Below are positions 29,210 to 39,013 of a stretch of 64,000 nucleotides of DNA, in pieces. Every line of letters begins with the position of its first letter. Position 1 is the first letter of the stretch. The DNA is taken from contig NZ_SLYP02000001.1 of assembly GCF_004341505.2 (NCBI RefSeq), forward strand, positions 1,753,501 through 1,817,500. The letters run 5' to 3'. Source of the stretch: Sphingomonas sp. JUb134 (GTDB lineage Bacteria > Pseudomonadota > Alphaproteobacteria > Sphingomonadales > Sphingomonadaceae). The notes beneath the pieces are model-generated. The model saw only the letters and a program-made list of their open reading frames with translations. It was not told the DNA's origin and searched no databases. A program made the position numbers and the translations under genes.

Positions 29210-31009
29210 ATGTCAATACGACGCCTGCCCGAGCATCTCGTCAACCGCATCGCCGCCGGTGAAGTGGTGGAACGCCCCGCCAGCGCGCTGAAAGAACTGG
29301 TCGAAAATGCGATGGACGCCGGCGCTGCGCGGATCGCCGTCCGCATCGCGGGCGGAGGCATCGACCTGATCGAAGTGACCGACGACGGATGCGGCATGTC
29401 GCCCAGCGACATGGCCCTGGCGCTGGAGCGGCACGCGACCTCCAAACTGCCCGACGAGCGCATCGAGGCGGTGGAAACGCTGGGCTTCCGCGGCGAGGCG
29501 CTGCCCTCGATCGCGAGCGTCGCTAGGCTGACGATGGAAAGCCGTCCGCGCGGCAGCGTCGGCTGGATGCGGACGGTCGACAACGGCCGGGTCGAGGCGG
29601 AAGGACCGGCGGCGATCCCGCCGGGTACCCGCATCCGCGTGGAGGGGCTGTTCGCGCGGGTGCCCGCCCGTCGCAAGTTCCTGCGCACGCCGCGTGCCGA
29701 GTTCGGCGCCTGCCTGGACGCGGTGCGCCGGCTGGCGATGGCGCGGCCGGACATCGCCTTCTCGCTGGAGCATGACGGCAGGCGCGCCCTGTCGGTTCAG
29801 GGCGGCGAGACTCAGCCCGAACGGGTGGCCGGGCTGGTCGACCGGGCGCTCGCCGAGAACAGCGTCGCGATCGACTATGTGCGCGAGGGAATGCGGCTGG
29901 GTGGCGTCGCGGGGCTGCCGACCTTCAACCGCGGCATCGCCGACCACCAATATCTGTTCGTCAACGGCCGGCCCGTAAAGGACCGGCTGCTCGCCGGCGC
30001 CGTTCGCGGCGCCTATGGCGAGATGCTGGCGCGGGACCGCCATGCGGTGGTGGCGCTGTTCCTGGACGTGCCGCCCGACCAGATCGACGTCAACGTCCAC
30101 CCGGCCAAGACCGAGGTCCGCTTCCGCGACCCGGCGCTCGCACGCGGGCTGATCGTGGGCGGCTTGCGGCGCTCCCTGGACGCTGCCGGGCACCGCGTGG
30201 TCCAGCGCCCGCAGGCAGATGCGCTCGCGGCGTGGCAGCAGGAGCCGCTCGCGCCGGCGATGCCCGAGGGGGCATTGTTCGCAGCCGCGGCGGCGGCGGC
30301 GGCAGGGCAGGGGACGACGCCCTATGTACCGGTGCCGAGCTTTCACGAGCCGCGCACCAGCTTCTTCACGCCGCCTCCGCTCCAGGCGCGGGCCGAGGTT
30401 GCGGAGGCGCCGGTACCCGCAACCGTGTCGCATCCGCTGGGGGTCGCCCGCGGGCAGGTGGCCAAGACCTACATCGTCGCGGAGGCGGAGGATGGATTGG
30501 TGCTGGTCGACCAGCATGCCGCGCACGAGCGGCTCGTGCTTGAACGCATGCGTCGCGCACTCGCGCAAGGCGGCGTTGCCGCCCAGGCGTTGTTGCTGCC
30601 GGAGGTGGTCGAACTCGACGAGCCTGCCTGTGACCGGCTGGAGGAGCGCAGCGCCGAACTCGCCGAATTCGGGCTGGAACTGGAGCGTTTCGGTCCGCGC
30701 GCCATGCTGGTCCGCGCGACCCCGGCGATGCTGGGGAAGAGCGACATTGCCGGGCTCGTCACCGACCTCGCCGACGAACTGGCCGCGCACGACACGGCGT
30801 TCAGCCTGAAGGAACGGATCGACCATGTCGCCGCCACCATGGCCTGCCACGGATCGGTACGGGCCGGGCGGGTGCTCTCGGTCGCCGAGATGAACGCGCT
30901 GCTCCGCGAAATGGAGGTGACGCCGCATTCCGGCCAGTGCAACCATGGTCGGCCGACGTGGGTGAAGCTGTCCATGACGGACGTGGAGAAGCTGTTCGGG
31001 AGGAAGTAG
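29210..31009 (+). CDS. mutL: DNA mismatch repair protein MutL
   Basis: MutL couples mismatch recognition by MutS to strand removal. The 599 residues show the GHKL ATPase motifs: NAMDAGA (Mg-binding Asn), DDGCGM and GFRGEAL. The C-terminal domain carries DQHAAHERLVLE beginning at residue 434, the DQHAxxExxxxE metal-binding endonuclease signature, with ACHGSVRAG and CNHGRPTW after it. So this is a nicking MutL, as expected in bacteria without MutH. A low-complexity linker lies around residues 335-400. Confidence 0.97.
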   Translation: MSIRRLPEHLVNRIAAGEVVERPASALKELVENAMDAGAARIAVRIAGGGIDLIEVTDDGCGMSPSDMALALERHATSKLPDERIEAVETLGFRGEALPSIASVARLTMESRPRGSVGWMRTVDNGRVEAEGPAAIPPGTRIRVEGLFARVPARRKFLRTPRAEFGACLDAVRRLAMARPDIAFSLEHDGRRALSVQGGETQPERVAGLVDRALAENSVAIDYVREGMRLGGVAGLPTFNRGIADHQYLFVNGRPVKDRLLAGAVRGAYGEMLARDRHAVVALFLDVPPDQIDVNVHPAKTEVRFRDPALARGLIVGGLRRSLDAAGHRVVQRPQADALAAWQQEPLAPAMPEGALFAAAAAAAAGQGTTPYVPVPSFHEPRTSFFTPPPLQARAEVAEAPVPATVSHPLGVARGQVAKTYIVAEAEDGLVLVDQHAAHERLVLERMRRALAQGGVAAQALLLPEVVELDEPACDRLEERSAELAEFGLELERFGPRAMLVRATPAMLGKSDIAGLVTDLADELAAHDTAFSLKERIDHVAATMACHGSVRAGRVLSVAEMNALLREMEVTPHSGQCNHGRPTWVKLSMTDVEKLFGRK

Positions 31010-31024
31010 CCCCGGAAGGGCGGT

Positions 31025-31486
31025 TCAGAAGTGGCGATCGCAGAACTTCTTCTGCTCGGCAGGGTGGAGGCTATTCCATTGGCGCACGATGAAGTCGGCC
31101 GCTGCGAAGCATTGTCGGTAGAAGTCTCGTCCGTTCTCTTCCGCCGTTCTCGCGGAGGCGAGGCAGAGACGCGCCGTCTCCTCGCCCGAGAAGATCGCCG
31201 AGACATAGGGACCGGGCACGCCCCTGCTTGGGAGGGCGACCAACAGGTCCGATTTGAAGCGCTCGACGCCGGTCGCATCTTTTGCCCACGATGGCACGGC
31301 GGCGACCTGCTTGGGTGCCGGGCGTTGCGCGGTCGGTTGCGCTACGGGAGGCGTAGGTGCTGGCTGCCGCTCTTGGGTCGCTCTGTCGGTCCAGGCTCTC
31401 AATGCGAGGGCGCCGAGGATCGGAAGGAACGACAATCCGTAGGTCGGGATGGCGAGCAGAAGCGCGACGAATAGCAACATCCACAC
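31025..31486 (-). CDS. Hypothetical membrane-anchored protein
   Basis: I do not recognise this 153-residue protein. The first 30 residues are strongly hydrophobic (one or two membrane helices). A Pro/Ala/Gln linker with repeated PAPxPP-like sequence follows (about residues 40-62), then a mostly helical soluble domain with two cysteines (LCLASA and YRQCFAAADF) and a third near the C-terminus (KKFCDRHF). It starts with GTG at 31486; an ATG two codons later is equally possible. It converges with mutL, with 15 bases between stops, and has no operon partner. Confidence 0.6.
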   Translation of the reverse strand: MWMLLFVALLLAIPTYGLSFLPILGALALRAWTDRATQERQPAPTPPVAQPTAQRPAPKQVAAVPSWAKDATGVERFKSDLLVALPSRGVPGPYVSAIFSGEETARLCLASARTAEENGRDFYRQCFAAADFIVRQWNSLHPAEQKKFCDRHF

Positions 31487-31662
31487 GGTTGACGGCCCCC
31501 TGTCGGCGAGCAGCCCTCCGTCGATGCACCCCCATGTGCCGGATCAGCTGATTGCCACTTCCCGCTCCTAGCGCGAGAACCCTAACAATCGGTAGCCAAC
31601 GCGCGCCTCCGGGGCACCGTGAGCCGTAGCAACCCAGCGGAGCCCCGGATTGGAAACCGGCG
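31487..31662. other. Intergenic stretch without recognised features
   Basis: These 176 bases lie between the start of the unknown membrane protein and the stop of the DAHP synthase, both on the minus strand. No gene, terminator or clear promoter was found. Confidence 0.4.
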
Positions 31663-33255
31663 CTACGCCGCCGCCCGCCGCCGCTCCGCCATCTCTGCGT
31701 TCAGCATCTCGGCGAGCAGGAAGGCCAGTTCCAGGCTTTGCCCGGCGTTCAGGCGCGGATCGCAATAGGTGTGGTAGCGATCGGCAAGCGCCTGCTCGGT
31801 CACCGCGACCGCACCGCCGGTGCACTCGGTGACGTTCTGGCCGGTCATCTCCGCATGGATGCCGCCCGCGAAGCTGCCTTCCGCGCGATGCACGGCAAAG
31901 AAGCCGCGCACCTCGGCGAGAATCCGGTCGAAGGGGCGCGTCTTGTAGCCGTTCGCCGCCTTGATGACGTTGCCGTGCATCGGGTCGCAGCTCCACACCA
32001 CCGGATGGCCCTCGCGTTGGACCGCGCGGACCAGCGTCGGCAGGTGCTTTTCGATCTTGTCATGCCCGTAGCGGGTGATGAGCGTCATGCGCCCCGGCAC
32101 CCGGCCCGGGTTGAGCACGTCGAGCAGGCGCAGCAGTGCATCCGGCTCCAGGCTCGGCCCGCACTTCATACCGATCGGGTTGCGAATGCCGCGGAGATAT
32201 TCGACGTGCGCCGAACCTTCGAACCGCGTGCGGTCACCAATCCACAGGAAGTGGGCCGAGGTGTCGTACCAGTCGCCGGTCAGCGAATCCTGCCGGGTCA
32301 GCGCCTGCTCGTACGGAAGCAGCAGCGCCTCGTGGCTAGTGTAGAAGCTGGTTGCCTTGAGCTGCGGCACGCTGTCCGCGTCGATGCCGCAGGCGGACAT
32401 GAAGTCCAGCGCCTCGCTGATGCGATCGGCGATGTCGGCATATTTCTGCGCGAGCGGACCGCGGCCCATGAAGTCGTGCGTCCAGCGGTGCACCTGGTGC
32501 AGGTTCGCGTAGCCGCCGGTCGCAAAGGCGCGCAGCAGGTTGAGCGTCGCTGCCGACTGCGAATAGCCGCGGATCATCCGCTGCGGATCGGGGATGCGGG
32601 ATTCCGGCGTGAAGGCGATGTCGTTGATGATGTCGCCGCGGTAGCTCGGCAACTCCACGCCATCCTGCGCCTCCAGCGGCGCGGAGCGCGGCTTGGCGAA
32701 CTGGCCCGCCATGCGGCCGAGCTTCACCGTCGGCAGCTTGGACGCAAAGGTCAGCACCACCGCCATCTGCAGCAGCACGCGGAAGGTGTCGCGAATGTTG
32801 TTGGCGCTGTGCTCGGCAAAGCTCTCCGCGCAATCCCCGCCCTGGAGCAGGAACGCGCGGCCGGCCGCGACCTCGGCCAGTTCCGCCGTCAGGTTGCGCG
32901 CCTCGCCCGCGAACACCAGCGGCGGGAAGCTCGCGAGCTGTGCGGTGGCGGCGTCGAGCGCGTCGGCGTCGGGATAGTCGGGCATCTGGCGGGCCTCGGC
33001 CCGTTTCCAGCTGTCGGGGGCCCAGTTCGCGGCCATGGCATTCTCCAGCGAGGGAGCCGGGATGAACCAGTCGGCGTGATGCGCGATGCCGTTCGCGGCG
33101 ATCTGGTTGACCACCTTGGCATTCGCGCGCTTGCCGTCTTCTTCCCAGCCTTGGACGGTGCTGCCAGGCGTGTCGTACCATGCGCCGAAGCCCGCGCGGG
33201 TCAGCGCGCGTTCTTCGCGGAAACGTCGGATCTTGGCACCGGCTAGCGTCGTCAT
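31663..33255 (-). CDS. aroG: Class II DAHP synthase with N-terminal helix-turn-helix extension
   Basis: The enzyme joins phosphoenolpyruvate and erythrose 4-phosphate in the first step of the shikimate pathway. From residue 74 ([12 protein letters not shown]) the sequence is a full class II synthase of 457 residues with QGGDCAESF (metal-binding Cys), [12 protein letters not shown] and [11 protein letters not shown]. Residues 1-70 are extra and read like a XRE-type helix-turn-helix ([18 protein letters not shown], then [11 protein letters not shown]), in the same frame with no stop. An internal ATG at 33036 has GGAG six bases upstream, so a short enzyme could also be made. It is either a fusion with a built-in regulator or one gene with two starts. 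Confidence 0.9.
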   Translation of the reverse strand: MTTLAGAKIRRFREERALTRAGFGAWYDTPGSTVQGWEEDGKRANAKVVNQIAANGIAHHADWFIPAPSLENAMAANWAPDSWKRAEARQMPDYPDADALDAATAQLASFPPLVFAGEARNLTAELAEVAAGRAFLLQGGDCAESFAEHSANNIRDTFRVLLQMAVVLTFASKLPTVKLGRMAGQFAKPRSAPLEAQDGVELPSYRGDIINDIAFTPESRIPDPQRMIRGYSQSAATLNLLRAFATGGYANLHQVHRWTHDFMGRGPLAQKYADIADRISEALDFMSACGIDADSVPQLKATSFYTSHEALLLPYEQALTRQDSLTGDWYDTSAHFLWIGDRTRFEGSAHVEYLRGIRNPIGMKCGPSLEPDALLRLLDVLNPGRVPGRMTLITRYGHDKIEKHLPTLVRAVQREGHPVVWSCDPMHGNVIKAANGYKTRPFDRILAEVRGFFAVHRAEGSFAGGIHAEMTGQNVTECTGGAVAVTEQALADRYHTYCDPRLNAGQSLELAFLLAEMLNAEMAERRRAAA

Positions 33256-33264
33256 GCGCCGGCG

Positions 33265-33281
33265 TTACCCGAACAGGGTAA
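33265..33281. promoter_or_regulatory. TTACCC-N5-GGGTAA palindrome before the HTH-DAHP synthase
   Basis: A perfect 6+6 inverted repeat, nine bases before the long start codon of the DAHP synthase. Size and place fit an operator for a dimeric helix-turn-helix protein, possibly the one fused to the enzyme. No second copy was noticed. Confidence 0.4.
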
Positions 33282-33336
33282 GGCTCTGCAACCCGCTTTG
33301 TGGCGCCATCCCTTGATCGGGGGTGGCGCCGTTGGA

Positions 33337-34188
33337 TCAGCGGCGGCCGTCCTCGCGCCGCTCCTGCGCGCGGTCGGAGGTCGCGTGCGGCGTCGCCTGC
33401 GCCCTGGGGTTGGTCGAAACTGCCCGGTCGCCGCGCTGGTTGGCGGTCGGCTGCATACGCCTCGGAGCCTCGGGCGCGGCTGCGGTGCGGGTCGGGGTCG
33501 GAGTGGGTCGCGCGGTATCGGTATCGCGGCTCCCGTGCTGGGTCGGGGCGGGGGCTTGCGTGCGGCCACTGCCTGTGGCGGTCGGCCGCGGCGAGCGCGC
33601 CGCCTGCTGCCTGGCCTCGTCACGCTGGTTGCGCGCCGTCCGGGCGACCTGTTCCGCCTCGCGGGTGCGGGTTGCGTCCGGCCTTTCCGACCTGCCGTTG
33701 CGATCGACGACGCCGCGAACCTTGCCGCCTTCATAGGTATAGCCGCGGTCGTCGCGCTGGACGAAATAGGGGGCATCCTCGCCGTTGCGGAAATAGGCGA
33801 CCTGCTTGCCGTCACGCGAGGCGGTGCGGACGATCTGGCCGTTGCGCATCCACGCCCAGCCATCCCCGTGGCGAACGCGGGTGATGCCCGTGTCGGCCGC
33901 GATCGCTGCCGCCGTCGCCGCTGCGGCCGCCACCGCCGTGGCGTCTGCCGACGACGTGCTGCTGGTCACGGCCGGAACGGCTTCCACTTCCACGTCCTCG
34001 ATGGTCGCCTCGTCGACGACATCCTCGTCGACGCCATTCTCGTCGAGGACTCCGTCGTTGAGGGCCGCTTCGCTGTTCTCGGCGGCAGGCTCGCTCGGGC
34101 TGTTGCAGGCGCCCAGCGCCAGCAGCGCCGCGAGCGCGCCAGCGGAAGCGAGCGTCCGAGCGCGTCGAGGGGGGAAGCCATAAGCCAT
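33337..34188 (-). CDS. Hypothetical lipoprotein, acidic N-terminus and low-complexity C-terminus
   Basis: A 283-residue exported lipoprotein (lipobox ALGAC). After an acidic stretch (about residues 40-70, rich in Glu/Asp/Val) and an alanine run, residues 100-160 form a compact beta-rich part (WAWMRNGQIVRTASRDGKQ, then YEGGKVRGVVDRNG). The last 120 residues are Arg/Thr/Pro/Ala-rich and probably unstructured. I recognise no family. The ATG has AAAGGA seven bases upstream. A hairpin with arms GGCGCCA and TGGCGCC (33302-33330) lies just downstream and could end the transcript. Confidence 0.65.
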   Translation of the reverse strand: MAYGFPPRRARTLASAGALAALLALGACNSPSEPAAENSEAALNDGVLDENGVDEDVVDEATIEDVEVEAVPAVTSSTSSADATAVAAAAATAAAIAADTGITRVRHGDGWAWMRNGQIVRTASRDGKQVAYFRNGEDAPYFVQRDDRGYTYEGGKVRGVVDRNGRSERPDATRTREAEQVARTARNQRDEARQQAARSPRPTATGSGRTQAPAPTQHGSRDTDTARPTPTPTRTAAAPEAPRRMQPTANQRGDRAVSTNPRAQATPHATSDRAQERREDGRR

Positions 34189-34309
34189 GCACGGTCCTTT
34201 CTTGCTGCCGCCGACCGGGTCATGGCCCGCGTCGGAACGGCTGCTTGAATGATCCTGCGCCCCGGCCGGTTCCGTTTCGCCCCCGAAAGGATGTTGCCGC
34301 GCTGCCAGT

Positions 34310-35767
34310 CTACAGCGTCGGTTTCCAGTCCCAGCCCAGCGGATCGCCGTCCATCACCTCGATCTGTGCTGCCGAGAGTTCGTCGCGGATCGCGTCCGAT
34401 CGCGCGAAGTCCTTGTCGGCGCGAGCCTGCTTGCGCTCCGCCAGCCGGGCCTCGATCGCTTCGGCGGTGAGCGTGGCCACGGCCGGGCGCACCCGCAGGG
34501 TGGTACGCTCCAGGTGCAGCAGGTCGAGGCCGAGCACCGCGTTGAACTGCGCGAGGGCTGCCAGGCGATCGGCGGGCGACAGCTTCTTGTCGGCGAGCAG
34601 TTCGTCGAGCACCGGCAGGGCGCGCGGGGTAGCAAGATCGTCGGACACCGCTTCGTCCAGCCGCGCGAGATAGGCTCCTGCCTTTTCCGCGTCGCCTTCC
34701 GCATCGCCCGCGCGCGCCTTGAGTGCGGAGACCGTCATCACCAGTCGCTTCAGCCGGGTGAGCGCAGCGAGCAGGTTCTCGCCCGAGAATTCCAGCTCGG
34801 AACGATAATGGGCCGAAAGGCACATCAGCCGGTAGGCGAGCGGGTGGACGCCCGCATCGATCAGCGTCTGCAGGGTGGTGAAGCCGCCCTTGGACTTGGA
34901 CATCTTGCCCGATCGTTCGACCAGGAAGTTGTTGTGCATCCAGAAGCGCGCGCCGGTGAAATCCGGGTCCGCATCGGTGCAGCCGCAATAAGCCTGGTTC
35001 TGCGCGATCTCGTTGGGATGGTGGATCTCGCGATGGTCGATGCCGCCGGTGTGGATGTCGAACGGCTCGGGCCCGAGATACTTCAGGCTCATCACCGAGC
35101 ATTCGAGATGCCAGCCCGGCGCGCCCTTGCCCCAGGGCGAGTCCCATTCCATCTGGCGCTGCTCGCCCGGCGGCGACTTGCGCCAGATCGCGAAGTCCTG
35201 CGGGTGGCGCTTGCCGGCCACCGGATCGATGCGCCCCGCGGCCGCATCGTCCTGGCCACCGGCGAGGCGACCATAGTTCGGTACGCTGCTGCTGTCGAAA
35301 TAGAGGCCGCTTTCGAGTTCGTAGCAGTGGTCGGGCGCGATCTTCTCGGCAAAGGCGATCATCTCGGCGATGTGATCGGTCGCGACCGACCAGCGCGTGG
35401 GATCGGCGATGTTGAGATCGGCGAGGTTCTGCTTGAACGCGGCGGTGTAGTGGGCGGCGATGTCCCAGATGCTCTGCGCCTGGGCGCGAGCGGCGGCCTC
35501 CATCTTGTCGTCGCCGGCATCCGCATCCGACGTCAGGTGGCCGACGTCGGTGATGTTGATGACGTGGGTGAGGGAATAGCCCTTCCACTTGAGCACGCGC
35601 GCCAGCGTGTCGGTGAAGACGTAGGCGCGCAGGTTGCCGATGTGCGCATAGTTGTAGACCGTCGGGCCGCAGGAATAGACCCGCACGCCGCGCTCGGGAT
35701 CGGCAGGCGCGAAGCGCTCCAGCGAACGGGTCAGCGAATTGTAGAGCGTGAGCGGTGCGGTCGACAT
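34310..35767 (-). CDS. cysS: Cysteine-tRNA ligase
   Basis: CysS charges tRNA-Cys. The 485 residues carry the class I signatures YAHIGNL (HIGH) and KMSKSKGG (KMSKS). The zinc site includes SCGPTVYN near the N-terminus, and CSVMS and HHREIHH regions later. The start at MSTAPLTLYNSL matches the family; upstream frames are unrelated. It is divergent from the SRPBCC gene with 150 bases between, and no close partner is on its strand. Confidence 0.98.
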   Translation of the reverse strand: MSTAPLTLYNSLTRSLERFAPADPERGVRVYSCGPTVYNYAHIGNLRAYVFTDTLARVLKWKGYSLTHVINITDVGHLTSDADAGDDKMEAAARAQAQSIWDIAAHYTAAFKQNLADLNIADPTRWSVATDHIAEMIAFAEKIAPDHCYELESGLYFDSSSVPNYGRLAGGQDDAAAGRIDPVAGKRHPQDFAIWRKSPPGEQRQMEWDSPWGKGAPGWHLECSVMSLKYLGPEPFDIHTGGIDHREIHHPNEIAQNQAYCGCTDADPDFTGARFWMHNNFLVERSGKMSKSKGGFTTLQTLIDAGVHPLAYRLMCLSAHYRSELEFSGENLLAALTRLKRLVMTVSALKARAGDAEGDAEKAGAYLARLDEAVSDDLATPRALPVLDELLADKKLSPADRLAALAQFNAVLGLDLLHLERTTLRVRPAVATLTAEAIEARLAERKQARADKDFARSDAIRDELSAAQIEVMDGDPLGWDWKPTL

Positions 35768-35917
35768 GGTGCGCGCATAGCTCTTGCGTGCGGCGCTGCC
35801 AACGCGCGTCCGAGCGACTTTCGCGTCGCTCGGCGGAACGGGCGCGCGCGCTGTCGGTTGGCAGCACAAGGCGATTTCCGAAACGCCGCGAAGCAGAAAC
35901 AGCCCAGGAGCGATGCG

Positions 35918-36475
35918 ATGAGCGATGAGGCGAGGGACGACGCGCCCGACATCCTTGCGAAAGACGCCGAGGTACGGCGCAGTGACACGCCCGGAGGCCA
36001 GTCCTCGGTGAGCGGCGTCGCGGTCACGATCAACAAGCCCCGCCAGGAACTCTATGCCTATTGGCGTGACTTCTCGAACCTCGCCGGGGTCATGGAGAAC
36101 GTCGAGTCGATCGAGGTCCTCGATCGCAACCGCTCCCACTGGAAGGTGAAGGGCCCGAACGGCGTCTACGAGTGGGACGCGATCGTCACCGAGGACGTCG
36201 AGGGCGAGCGCATCGCCTGGAAGTCGGCCGAGGGCGCCGATGTCGAGAACAGCGGCTGGGTGGCATTCAGCGATGCGAACCCCGGGCGCGGGACGGTCGT
36301 GACCGCAGCCATCGCCTATGAGCCGCCGGGCGGTCTCATCGGCAAGGTGGTGGCCAAGCTCACCCAGAAGGAACCGCGCATCCAGGCGCGGCGGGACTTG
36401 CGGCGGCTGAAGCAGCTGCTGGAGACGGGCGAGATCGCGACGAGCTCGCCGCCCAACCCTGCGCCCAAGGCCTGA
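35918..36475 (+). CDS. SRPBCC family protein (polyketide cyclase/START-like)
   Basis: A 185-residue protein with a START/Bet v1-like fold: a hydrophobic-ligand cavity formed by [32 protein letters not shown] and later strands, with [17 protein letters not shown]. The N-terminal 30 residues are polar and probably flexible. The ATG has GGAG seven bases upstream. It is the first of three same-strand genes (next: zinc alcohol dehydrogenase at 27 bases, then an SDR), a set that recurs in relatives and suggests redox work on a small hydrophobic molecule or aldehyde. The ligand is unknown. Confidence 0.85.
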   Translation: MSDEARDDAPDILAKDAEVRRSDTPGGQSSVSGVAVTINKPRQELYAYWRDFSNLAGVMENVESIEVLDRNRSHWKVKGPNGVYEWDAIVTEDVEGERIAWKSAEGADVENSGWVAFSDANPGRGTVVTAAIAYEPPGGLIGKVVAKLTQKEPRIQARRDLRRLKQLLETGEIATSSPPNPAPKA

Positions 36476-36501
36476 CCCCCTCTTTTCTCAAGGAAAACCA
36501 G

Positions 36502-37692
36502 ATGCGAGCGCTCACCTGGCACGGCAAGCACGACGTCCGCGTGGATACGGTTCCCGATCCCGAGATCCTCAACCCACGGGACGCGATCCTCAAGATCACC
36601 TCGACCGCGATCTGCGGATCCGACCTGCACCTCTACGACGGCTATATCCCGACCATGAAGGCGGGCGACATCCTGGGCCATGAGTTCATGGGCGAGGTGG
36701 TCGAGACCGGCCCCAAGTCCACGCTCAAGAAGGGCCAGCGGGTCGTTGTCCCCTTCGTGATCGCGTGCGGCGAATGCTATTTTTGCGGCAAGCAGCAATA
36801 TTCGGCCTGCGACAACTCGAACCCGGCCGACAACCAGGACATCGCCCCCAACCTCTGGGGCGCGGCACCCGCGGGGCTGTTCGGATACAGCCACATGACC
36901 GGCGGCTATCCCGGCGGCCAGGCGGAATATGTCCGCGTGCCCTTCTCCGACGTCGGCCCGATCGTGATCCCGGACGGGATCGAGGACGAAAAGGTGCTGT
37001 TCCTGTCGGACATCCTGCCCACCGGCTGGATGGCGGCGGAGAATTGCGACATCGAGCCCGGCGACACGGTCGCGGTGTGGGGCTGCGGCCCCGTGGGGCT
37101 GTTCGGCATCCAATCCGCATTCGTGCTGGGTGCGCATCGGGTGATCGCGATCGACCATTTCCCGCACCGGCTGGAATTGGCGAAGCAGATGGGCGCGGAG
37201 GTCATCAACTTCGAGCAGACCGATGTCTATGATGCGCTGATGACGATGACCGGCGGTATCGGGCCCGACGCGGTGATGGACGCGGTCGGGCTGGAGAGCC
37301 ACGGGCTCTACCTCGACAACGTCGTCGACCAGATCAAGGCGTCGACCTTCCTCGGCACTGATCGGCCGCATGCACTGCGCCAGGCGATCATGGCCTGCCG
37401 CAAGGGTGGCCGGGTGTCGGTGCCGGGCGTCTACGGCGGCTTCGTCGACAAGTTCCCGTTCGGCGCAGTGATGGAGAAGGGACTGACGCTCAAGACGGGA
37501 CAGACGCACGTCCAGCGCTGCCTTCCCGGACTGCTGCAGGCGATCCTGGAGGAGAAGCTCGACACGACCTTCCTGATCTCGGACCGGATGAGCCTGGAGG
37601 AAGCCCCCAAAGGCTATGCCAAGTTCAAGAACGAGCAGAACGAATGCACCAAGGTGGTGCTGAAGCCGGACTGGGCGAAGGCCACGGCCTGA
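36502..37692 (+). CDS. Zinc-dependent alcohol dehydrogenase
   Basis: A 396-residue medium-chain dehydrogenase of the formaldehyde dehydrogenase-like branch. Catalytic zinc ligands sit in ICGSDLH and GHEFMGEV. Structural zinc cysteines are in [15 protein letters not shown]. The NAD(P)-binding turn is [11 protein letters not shown] long insertion around residues 105-140 (FGYSHMTGG) is typical of glutathione-independent formaldehyde dehydrogenase relatives. It is in the operon with the SRPBCC and SDR genes. Substrate not determinable; aldehyde or alcohol detoxification is a fair guess. Confidence 0.92.
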   Translation: MRALTWHGKHDVRVDTVPDPEILNPRDAILKITSTAICGSDLHLYDGYIPTMKAGDILGHEFMGEVVETGPKSTLKKGQRVVVPFVIACGECYFCGKQQYSACDNSNPADNQDIAPNLWGAAPAGLFGYSHMTGGYPGGQAEYVRVPFSDVGPIVIPDGIEDEKVLFLSDILPTGWMAAENCDIEPGDTVAVWGCGPVGLFGIQSAFVLGAHRVIAIDHFPHRLELAKQMGAEVINFEQTDVYDALMTMTGGIGPDAVMDAVGLESHGLYLDNVVDQIKASTFLGTDRPHALRQAIMACRKGGRVSVPGVYGGFVDKFPFGAVMEKGLTLKTGQTHVQRCLPGLLQAILEEKLDTTFLISDRMSLEEAPKGYAKFKNEQNECTKVVLKPDWAKATA

Positions 37693-37714
37693 ACGCCGGA
37701 GAGGAACTCGAAGC

Positions 37715-38488
37715 ATGGCAGAAAAGCTTGCAGTGATTACCGGTGCCTCGACGGGCATCGGCTATGAGATCGCGAAGATTGCGGCAGGGGAGGGCTTCGA
37801 CCTGATCCTGGTCGCCGACGAGCCCCAGATCGAAACGGCTGCGGCCACGCTGGTCGGGACTGGCGTGACGGTGGAAACGGTGCAGGCCGACCTCGCGACC
37901 TTCGAAGGCAATGACCAGTTGCTGGCGAAGATCGGCGAGCGGCCGGTGGACGTGCTCGTCGCCAACGCCGGACGCGGGCTGGGTCACGCCTTCGTCGAGC
38001 AGGACGTGGCGGCGTGGCGCAAGGTGATCGACACCAACGTCACCGGCACCACCTATCTGCTGCAGAAGATGCTGCAGCGGATGAAGGCGCGCGATGCCGG
38101 CCAGGTGCTGATCACCGGATCGATCGCCGGGCTGATGCCGGGTGCCTACCAGGCGGTGTACAACGGCACCAAGGCGTATCTCGACAGCTTCGCCTATGCC
38201 TTGCGCAACGAGCTGAAGGACACGGGCGTGTCGATCACCGTGCTGATGCCGGGGCCGACGGAGACCGAGTTCTTCAAGCGCGCCAACATGATGGACACGC
38301 CGGTCGGCACCCAGGACAAGGACGATGCCGCGATGGTCGCGCGCACCGGCTGGGACGCGATGCAGAAGGGCACGGCGCATGTCGTCGCCGGCACCAAGAA
38401 CAAGATCCAGGCGGCGGTCAGCCACGTCGTCCCGGACACCCTGCTGGCCCGCATGCACGAGAACATGGCCAAGCCGGACGGGGAGTGA
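37715..38488 (+). CDS. SDR family NAD(P)-dependent oxidoreductase
   Basis: A 257-residue classical short-chain dehydrogenase. It shows the cofactor motif TGASTGIGYE (about residues 8-17), NAGRG, the catalytic Ser region LITGSIAG, and YNGTK (Tyr and Lys of YxxxK). It starts 22 bases after the alcohol dehydrogenase and ends the three-gene operon, followed by a REP-like palindrome and a terminator. Substrate unknown. Confidence 0.93.
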   Translation: MAEKLAVITGASTGIGYEIAKIAAGEGFDLILVADEPQIETAAATLVGTGVTVETVQADLATFEGNDQLLAKIGERPVDVLVANAGRGLGHAFVEQDVAAWRKVIDTNVTGTTYLLQKMLQRMKARDAGQVLITGSIAGLMPGAYQAVYNGTKAYLDSFAYALRNELKDTGVSITVLMPGPTETEFFKRANMMDTPVGTQDKDDAAMVARTGWDAMQKGTAHVVAGTKNKIQAAVSHVVPDTLLARMHENMAKPDGE

Positions 38489-38496
38489 CCGTCTCT

Positions 38497-38524
38497 CTGG
38501 GCTCCCGCCGCGGCGGGAGCCCAG
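38497..38524. repeat. Perfect 28-bp palindrome after the SDR gene
   Basis: A self-complementary sequence, CTGGGCTCCCGCCG followed by its mirror complement. It belongs to the same family as the hairpin at 10005-10030 (shared CTCTGGGCTCCCGC). Confidence 0.6.
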
Positions 38525-38580
38525 GGGCGGCGCACGTCTGATGCCGAGGGTGGCTGCCTCTTGGCGGTTGCTTAAGGAAA

Positions 38581-38605
38581 GGGGGAGCGCGGCTCCCCCT
38601 TTTTT
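38581..38605. terminator. Rho-independent terminator, works both ways
   Basis: GGGGGAGC (38581-38588) and GCTCCCCC (38592-38599) with a three-base loop, TTTTTT on the right and AAA on the left. It serves the SDR operon and the facing small gene. Confidence 0.9.
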
Positions 38606-38608
38606 GCG

Positions 38609-38926
38609 TCAGCCGGCGAGCGGGGTCGGTATTGCGGCCGCGGCGCGCGGCTTTTCGCCAAGGGCTGCGCGGACCATCGTGTCCCAGATCTCGGCGGCGT
38701 CGGCGCTTCCCAGCGCATTGCCTGCGGTCACCATCTCCTGGCTGGGTTCGCGCAGCGCGCGCAGGATCGCTGCGGCACGCGGCAATTCGTCCGCAAGCCG
38801 GTCGTTGACCTCGGCGCTGACGACCTCGTCCGGCTCGGCATCGCCGCGGCCATTGGGGCTGAGCGCGTGCGCCACCAGCACGCGCGCGATGCGCTCGATC
38901 GGGGAGGTGGCGGCGATATGGGTCAT
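38609..38926 (-). CDS. Small hypothetical protein
   Basis: A 105-residue soluble, mainly helical protein that I do not recognise. It begins MTHIAATSPIERIARVLVAH and has no signal peptide, membrane helix or cysteine motif. The start is well supported by AAGGAG seven bases before ATG 38926. Longer frames to the right overlap the symporter gene on the other strand and are not real. It ends at the shared terminator with the SDR operon. Confidence 0.65.
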   Translation of the reverse strand: MTHIAATSPIERIARVLVAHALSPNGRGDAEPDEVVSAEVNDRLADELPRAAAILRALREPSQEMVTAGNALGSADAAEIWDTMVRAALGEKPRAAAAIPTPLAG

Positions 38927-39013
38927 GGGGCTCTCCTTTGGCCGATCGAACGCGCCTGCGCGCCGCTGCGTTCCGCCGGCGGCCGTGGTTGACAAGCGCG
39001 TCCCGGACGGCAC

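Noticed and set aside
38989..38994. TTGACA before the symporter gene as a -35 box
   Set aside because: No -10 sequence lies 16-18 bases downstream and the start codon is too close.
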